Source: Glomus cerebriforme (Eukaryota > Glomeromycota > Glomeromycetes > Glomerales > Glomeraceae). From it: 42,042 nucleotides of DNA. Shown here one piece after another: positions 36,248 to 42,042 of this stretch (the stretch's first letter is position 1; each line of letters opens with the position of its first letter). The DNA is taken from NCBI GenBank assembly GCA_003550305.1, contig QKYT01000510.1, positions 9,482-51,523 on the forward strand. The letters are read 5' to 3'. Below the pieces are notes generated by a model. It ran no database searches, was not told the origin of the DNA, and worked only from the letters and a program-made list of their open reading frames with translations. Both the position numbers and the translations under genes were made by a program.

Positions 36248-36436
36248 TTTTTTCAAATTTTAATACTAAAATAATAAAATTTACATTTAAAATTAGCATT
36301 TGTTTATTATTTTAATTAAACTTAATAAAAATGCTAATTTTTTTAAAAAAAAACTTGAGTATTTCATGAAAAATACTAGTAGTTATGCAAATATTTCTAG
36401 TAATGCAATTTGACTAACCATCACTCAAATACATGG

Positions 36437-36565
36437 TGACAGATATCTGTCAGTATTATTATCTGACAAATAAAATTTGAGGATATCTGAGGACTAAGGA
36501 TATCTGGATCAAATATAGTATCCGCCATCCACAAATATGGATAGACAGATGGAGGATATCCTTAG
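36437..36565. repeat. Cluster of short perfect palindromes
   Basis: TGACAGATATCTGTCA (16 bp) is a perfect palindrome at 36437-36452. CTAAGGATATC at 36494-36504 and its exact inverse at 36555-36565 bracket a 50-bp interior that again holds an inverted atcc...ggat pair. Further ggatatct copies lie between. This may be a small hairpin element. Confidence 0.6.
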
Positions 36566-36597
36566 ATTGTAATATTAAATATTTCAAATTAGCTTAA

Positions 36598-36965
36598 TAA
36601 AAATTAATATCTGAATATTTCTATACCTGCTAGACAATTTTGCTTAATCTTTCAAGACCTGTTTCATTTAACTAAAGTATTAAAATTATAATATGAAGTG
36701 AAAAAAACAAACACACAATACGGTACAGTAATTTTATGCAAAAAATACCAATACTTCTATAAGTATTCAAGATATCTTAACAAAAAATTATTTTTGAATA
36801 ATTTCATACCTGCTAGATAACTTTGCTTAATCTTTCAAGAACTGTTTCATTTAACAAAGTATTAAAATTATGCTATAAGTAGAAAACAAAAGTAGCATAG
36901 TAATTTTATAAAAAAAAAAAACATAAAAATTATATTTTATTAGTTCTATATCTGCTAAAAACTTT
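36598..36965. repeat. ~183-bp tandem repeat
   Basis: The block ttcnatacctgctaga, then tttgcttaatctttcaaga, ctgtttcatttaac and aaagtattaaaattat occurs at about 36620-36685 and again at about 36803-36870. A third fragment (tctatatctgctaaaaactt) lies near 36945. I find no coding sense. Confidence 0.6.
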
Positions 36966-37225
36966 TTATTCAATTATTTATTAATATAAATGAAACGAAA
37001 AGTGAATACAAAAAAAAAGAAAAAGGAAAAATAATAAAACATGAAAAAAAAACAAATATATTTATCTAAGATCAAGCCAATAAAATTGAGTGCCACATCT
37101 GCCACAACATGTATTACATGAAAATGATTTTTTATTGGTATTACTGGGAAAGATATTTTCATCTGGAGTAAACGTTAAAATTTTCCAAAAAAAAAAATTA
37201 TATTTAAAAAAAGTATTAATCATAT

Positions 37226-37662
37226 TAAATTTCACCCCAGATGATTTTTGAATTTAATCACTTCAAGTAATTTTAATAATAAAAATTTTAATTTTATCCC
37301 CCATTATATTTTAGTACAAATATAATATATAAACATTATGTTTATTTTATTATTTTAATGTTTCTTTTCTTTTTTCTTTCTTTTAAACTGGATTTTAATT
37401 TTATACTTTAGAATGATAAGTAATTTATTCTTTTTTTTTATTTAAGAATATTTGCTAAAACTTTTCTACTATTTTTATATATATTTTAGCTTTAGATAAC
37501 TTTTAAAATGAAATAATAACTTTTAGATTTTTTATCTTTGACTTCAGATGTAATTTCAATACTTTGGTAATAAGTAAAGAGTCACTTTAAGATTAAGCAA
37601 AGTTATTTGGCAAGTTTGAATCTATTTATATACAAATTTTTATAAGTCAAATTTTTATTTTT
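37226..37662 (+). repeat. Direct repeat D1, right copy
   Basis: Partner of 32265-32705. The module actttggtannaagtaaag...ttaagattaag inside it recurs 118 bp later (37664) as part of D2, so D1 and D2 share an older internal duplication. Confidence 0.65.
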
Positions 37663-37865
37663 AACTTCAAAGCATAATTTTGATACTTTAGTATTAAGTA
37701 AAGTATTTTTTTAAGATTAATAAAAGTGTTTCTATTCAATCATTATAATTAATAAATATTTTATATATTATTAATTAATTATTTTTTATTAAAATAATTA
37801 GATATTTAAATTTTTTTAATATTATATGACTTATTGTTATTATTACGTGATAAGGTGATTTTTAC
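37647..37865 (+). repeat. Direct repeat D2, right copy
   Basis: Partner of 35443-35655. It is followed directly by the inverted MITE copy at 37899, whereas the left copy is followed after about 200 bp by MITE copy 1. Confidence 0.65.
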
Positions 37866-37898
37866 CTGAGATGAGCATTAAAATTTTTCAAAAAAAAA

Positions 37899-38283
37899 GT
37901 AATTTATTATCATGATGATGTCCACTCCTATCATGTGACCTATTATATCACGTGACTTATACTATATAATAATTTATCATCCTTTACATCATATTATAGT
38001 TTTTTATTTTTACTATTTATTCTAGAAACTTAAAATTTTTTTAGTATAATAAATACTATTTGTCATATGTTATTCATCATATGTTTAATTTTGCTTAAAT
38101 TTTATAATGCTAAGCAAAATTTTCTTATTTAAATTTTAGATAACATTATATAATTCAAAAAAAAAGCAAAATTTGGGTTATATAGGATTTTTGAAAAAGC
38201 AATTTCATTATAAATCATTTAATTCTGACTGGAATTATAGAATCACATGATACTGATAATATATCACTATGATAATAAATTAC
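37899..38283. mobile_element. CACGTG-end MITE, copy 2 (inverted to copy 1)
   Basis: The minus strand of 35862-36247 aligns along all 385 bp (for example cacgtgacttata, tactatttattct, gtttaattttgc, tttaattctgac). The ends are gtaatttattatcatgatga and tgataataaattac. More AT-mutated than copy 1. Confidence 0.7.
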
Positions 38284-38554
38284 AAATCCTAAAAAAATAT
38301 ATTCAAAAGTTATTATAAATGTATCTGCAAAATTTATAATTACATAATTTTACAAAATATTACATTCAAGATTATTATTTTTTCATATAATTTTCTTATA
38401 CTGTATATGTTGTAGGTAGATTTGAAATCCAGTGGATTCTGAATTCACATAATATGGATTTTGGATCTCATATCAACACGTGTGGAATTAGAATATTCCT
38501 TTTCATATGAATTGTTAATAGAATAGTTATTTAATAATAAAATATAAAATTTAT

Positions 38555-41175
38555 AAATGCAATCAAAAGGACAAACAGTATGTATGATTTCTGTATCATT
38601 TTGATCTTTTGCAATTGTTATTACTTAAGTATTAAAATTAATTTCAATTCCTAATTTTCTGATATGAAAAGTATCTTTTATCCAATTTTGATTTTTTGCA
38701 ATACCTATTTTTGTATTACTAGCAATTGGCTGCCAATTAGGATCTATAACTGAACATTGTTTATATGCTTCTTAGGAATTATATCATAGTTGAATTACTT
38801 GTTTTTTAGATGATAAGTGTTGTTCTATAGCTCTCTTTATATGCTACAAACAAAGCTAAATACATACTTTTGGCCAAACCAATACTGCAGCACTGATCTG
38901 TACCATATCTTTATCAGTTAAAAAAACTTTCACATTGTTCACACCAATTATCTTAAGCATATGCACCAATTTGTGAAATTATGTGCTACATCTACAAAAT
39001 GGATTTGCCAAATGAAAGCAATGTTAAAAATCATGTAACAATGATGGATCTACATCATCTGATGTGCAAAATCAATTATTTATTTGAACTTTAATTTTTT
39101 TTAATATAAGAACATTAAAATTATAAAATTGGAATATAATTCTTATGACAAAATTGTGAATATCTTGGATTATACATATAGTAGATGGATGAATTTATAT
39201 TCATTTGAAAGATGAAAATAAGACCTATTTAATGAATCCAAAATTAGACAAAAATAATTACTGGTTGTTGAATAAATGCGTTCAATGTATTAATTTTTAA
39301 TTTTTTTACTTGATTATTAATATCTCTACATACAGTAATCCAATCTTATTGCTTTTTAATTCCTAAGCTGAAGCAAGTTTTCACCTTTTAAATAAATATA
39401 AAATCATTTGGTTAGCATACATGTACGCTGAGAAATTAACGATTATATAATTTACATAAAANCCATCATAAAAAATATTTTAAAATTACATTTCTCACCA
39501 AAAAAAAAATATTTTCAAGAAGATTTCAGAGTCCTTTTACCTTATTTAAAAAATTTATTTGCTTTTTAAGGACTTTAATTGAATAAATCTAATAAAACAA
39601 TAATAAAAAGTAATGAGTAAGTTGTATAAAATTAGTTTATTAAACAAAAAAAGAAAAAACTTTTTGAAACTCTTATATCTTTTATTTTACATATATTTTT
39701 ACAAAAAAAAACAAAGAAAACTAAAGTTAAAATAAATAAAAAGATTTTTTTTCCTATAAATAACAAATATTAATGTATTTTTTTTACTTACTGTTTAAGA
39801 AATAACTGCTATATATGCCTACAAACTTTTTTGGTTCACTTAATGAAAAAGTAATTGAAAAGTAATTGAAAAGTAAGAAGTACTTATTATCATTATTTTT
39901 AAATATAGATTAAAAAATTTTTTTTTTATTTTCAGATAATTCTGAACTGTTTATATTTAATTTAGGTTTGTATAATGTAAATCCTATTTTACAGCTAAAT
40001 TTTTATTAAAATCTTAATTTAGGCCAATTTCACAGATTAGCGGATATGAGTGCTGTATACCATCCTGCCAATATATTAGCAATTGGTTAATTTTTACCAG
40101 TTGCTACAAGACAATATGATAGTGAAAAGGCAGTCTTATCAATAACTCCCATTATTCCATAAAGTTCATATTTTAAGGTATTTGTATTATAAGTTGCATC
40201 TGTAACAATGATTTCAAAAGCATCATGTGAAAATAATAAAAGAAATGGTGTAATAAAAGCAAAAGATTTTATAGGTTCTGTGATCTGAAAAATGATTGAA
40301 TATTTTTTTTCATTAAGAAAAAGTCATGCAGAAATACTTTCATTATTATCTTGCCAATACTCCAATATAGTCTGTCGATTTCATCAGTAATATACTTATC
40401 CTCTAGTTAATAACTTATAGCCTGGTAATTGCTACTCTTTAATTTTATGATATATTTCTGATATGTTTAACTTTACATTAGTACTAATAAAATCTTTTAT
40501 ATTATCTGTAATATCAATTTGGTTTAGACGAGGATACAAAGCATGACTTAGCTTAAAAAATACAAGTTCATTTTCATAATCAATTTTTATTACAATAAAT
40601 CCATCATACTTGTAACAAAAAATTCTTGGATCTGTATCATGCTGTTTAGATTCATCTTCAATCTTCTTTGAATATTTATCCAGTTCTGTACATATATTAC
40701 ACCAGTAAAAAAATGTTATAGTTTTTTATCACTTCTATATTGCTTTAGAATGATATACATATTGATATCCGTCTCCTTCTGAAGTTAAGCTGATGATTTT
40801 CTCTGCATTTTTTTTACACGTTTTTTCTTCACTGATGTATTTGATGAGTCTTCATCCAAAAGTAATATTTGTTCAATAGTAAATTGAATATTATTGTCAT
40901 CCAAAGAGTCTTCTATACCACCTGCTACTAACAGACTTTTATAAATAACACTAGGAAGCTGCTGAAGTGAAATGGCATTTTTTTTATGAGAAAGTACTTC
41001 AGTTATATTTTCAGTTATATTTTTTCATGTTTTTGTTGTTTAGAAGCTCATTTCACTCTCTAAAATCATTACATATAGCTTTCATTTCATTATTTTACTA
41101 AGAAACTCATTTAAACCTTTTGTTTGATGACATCCTTTACAAATTTTTGGATTTATAAGGGTTTCAAATATTGTT
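38555..41175 (-). pseudogene. Second MULE transposase pseudogene
   Basis: Reading down from ~41175: a CxxC motif (CKGCHQTKGLNEF) with a second Cys group (ICNDFRE), then LQQLPSVIYKSLLVAGGIED, a Lys-rich linker, EGDGYQYVYHSKA, DPRIFCYKYDGFIVIKIDYE, NISEIYHKIKE, LPGYKLLTR, the DDE part VTDATYNTNTLKYELYGIMG and FSLSYCLVATGKN, and after a strongly decayed gap (~40030-38950) VKVFLTDKDMVQISAAVLVW and LCL-stop-HIKRAIEQHLSSK. The order is that of MULE transposases. Many stops and several frameshifts make it non-functional. It differs from the family at 4085-6958. Confidence 0.75.
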
Positions 41176-41749
41176 AAATGTTATATAAAGAAAGGCTCAA
41201 AAAATAAGATACAAAACTATACATTCTATAAGATCATAACATAATCCATGTATTCATTTTCAATAGATAAATTAGCTAAAGCAATCAATTAATATAATTA
41301 TTATATATGCTAATGTTATACTAAATTTATTAAATTTATTTCTGTATATAGACTAACCAAAATATAGTATAACTGTATGAGGACTGGGTATGGTTCTTAA
41401 GATGGGCAAAAAAAATAATTTATTTTTTTGTATACTATGTATATGCATACCACATTTTGTATATGGAAGCAATTATTTAATTTACGTGACAGATCTTCTG
41501 GGCGATGCTAGAGGGGGTCTTCATCTGCTGACAAAATTTTACAAACTTTTTCTCTGAATTTAGCCATTATTTTGCGATTAATATGATAAAAAAAAAATGT
41601 TTTTAAATTTGTAGTGAACTAAATGTAAAATGTTATGAATATAAGAAATATTTGAATATTTTCCTAATAAAAAAAAACATGAAAAAAAATCTTATATACA
41701 TTTATAATAAATAAAGTAATTTTTAACCATAATTCTTTTTTGAGAATTG
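41176..41749. other. Spacer without a recognisable gene
   Basis: AT-rich, with a less AT-rich patch at about 41490-41535. No gene or RNA was recognised; it may include the 5' non-coding part of the MULE at 38555-41175. Confidence 0.4.
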
Positions 41750-41812
41750 CTATTTATCACCACTGGTGCTCAGCACCGGTGTCACGTGATCATATATATC
41801 ACGTGACTTCGA
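41750..41812. repeat. Terminal fragment related to the CACGTG-end MITEs
   Basis: atttatcaccactggtgctc then agcaccggtgtcacgtgat and atatatcacgtgac repeats the layout of the MITE end at 36190-36247 read on the minus strand: atttatcacca, an inner palindrome, tcacnTGAT, an AT core, atcacgtgac. The inner palindrome is caccactggtgc...gcaccggtg here, and the pair of cacgtg sites is intact. Beyond 41812 the sequence to the window end is AT-rich without a recognisable gene. Confidence 0.55.
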
Positions 41813-42042
41813 AACTTCGAATTGCGCAACGAAAAAAAATTTTATTTTATTTAATTAATATTTTAACTATGATATTAATTTTTTTTATAAGCTTGATATA
41901 AAGAACCTTTGTAATAAAATTGTTACATTTAATAAAAGAAACTGATAACAACTAAGCTAAATCTTTATTTTTTGAATGCTAACTGCCTTGCCCACCTATA
42001 CTAATGCGTAACTATCCCTATTCTAAGTACTCATTTTCTTTG

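Noticed and set aside
32265..37662. D1 repeats as LTRs of one retrotransposon
   Set aside because: No TG..CA ends, primer-binding site or polypurine tract, and the DNA between them encodes a DDE_3-type transposase with introns, not retroviral-type proteins.
1..42042. CRISPR array, bacterial operons or endobacterial DNA
   Set aside because: No regularly spaced identical repeats; all intact genes have spliceosomal introns and eukaryotic family membership.

Overview
This window reads as a nuclear contig of an arbuscular mycorrhizal fungus (Glomeromycotina, most like Rhizophagus). The reasons are a very AT-rich background, short GT-AG introns of roughly 50-180 nt, a Sel1-repeat kinase-like gene of a kind expanded in these fungi, and several transposon families (MULE with SWIM and zinc-knuckle parts, pogo/Tigger, a DDE_3-type element) that match what I know from these genomes. 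No database search was possible, so the genus is an inference.

Layout. 1-16,400 is a transposon graveyard: a decayed Gag (551-2130) followed by a Nudix-like remnant (2285-2560), a MULE transposase pseudogene (4085-6958), two long foldback-type elements in opposite orientation (6971-8937 and 11676-13552, each with an 11-bp target duplication), a poly(A)-tailed retroposed sequence (9193-9762, 16-bp duplication) and a pogo/Tigger element with perfect 23-bp inverted ends (13723-16363). 17,000-28,960 is the gene island: a spliced MLKL-like/pseudokinase/Sel1 protein (minus, 6 exons, 709 aa), a Tc1-like MITE touching its 5' end, prohibitin-2 (minus, 4 exons), TRAPPC8/Trs85 (plus, 19 exons, 1502 aa) and the cytochrome c oxidase assembly factor PET100 (minus, 4 small exons). 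28,960-42,042 is again repetitive: a DDE_3-type transposase pseudogene, a second MULE pseudogene, a MITE family with CACGTG-containing ends, direct repeats, tandem repeats and palindromes.

How the genes relate. PHB2 and TRAPPC8 are divergent across 152 bp, so they probably share a promoter. TRAPPC8 and PET100 are convergent with 107 bp between their stops. PHB2 (inner-membrane scaffold) and PET100 (complex IV assembly) are mitochondrial, TRAPPC8 works in membrane traffic and autophagy, and the pseudokinase gene is likely a lineage-specific signalling or cell-death type gene. The exon models of all four genes keep frame and give CDS lengths divisible by three.

Most interesting points: the foldback elements, built from about 107-bp modules that look like 32-nt micro-exons between splice signals; the MLKL-like pseudokinase; the Gag plus Nudix association; and the fact that nearly all nonsense codons in the dead transposons are former Gln or Trp codons.
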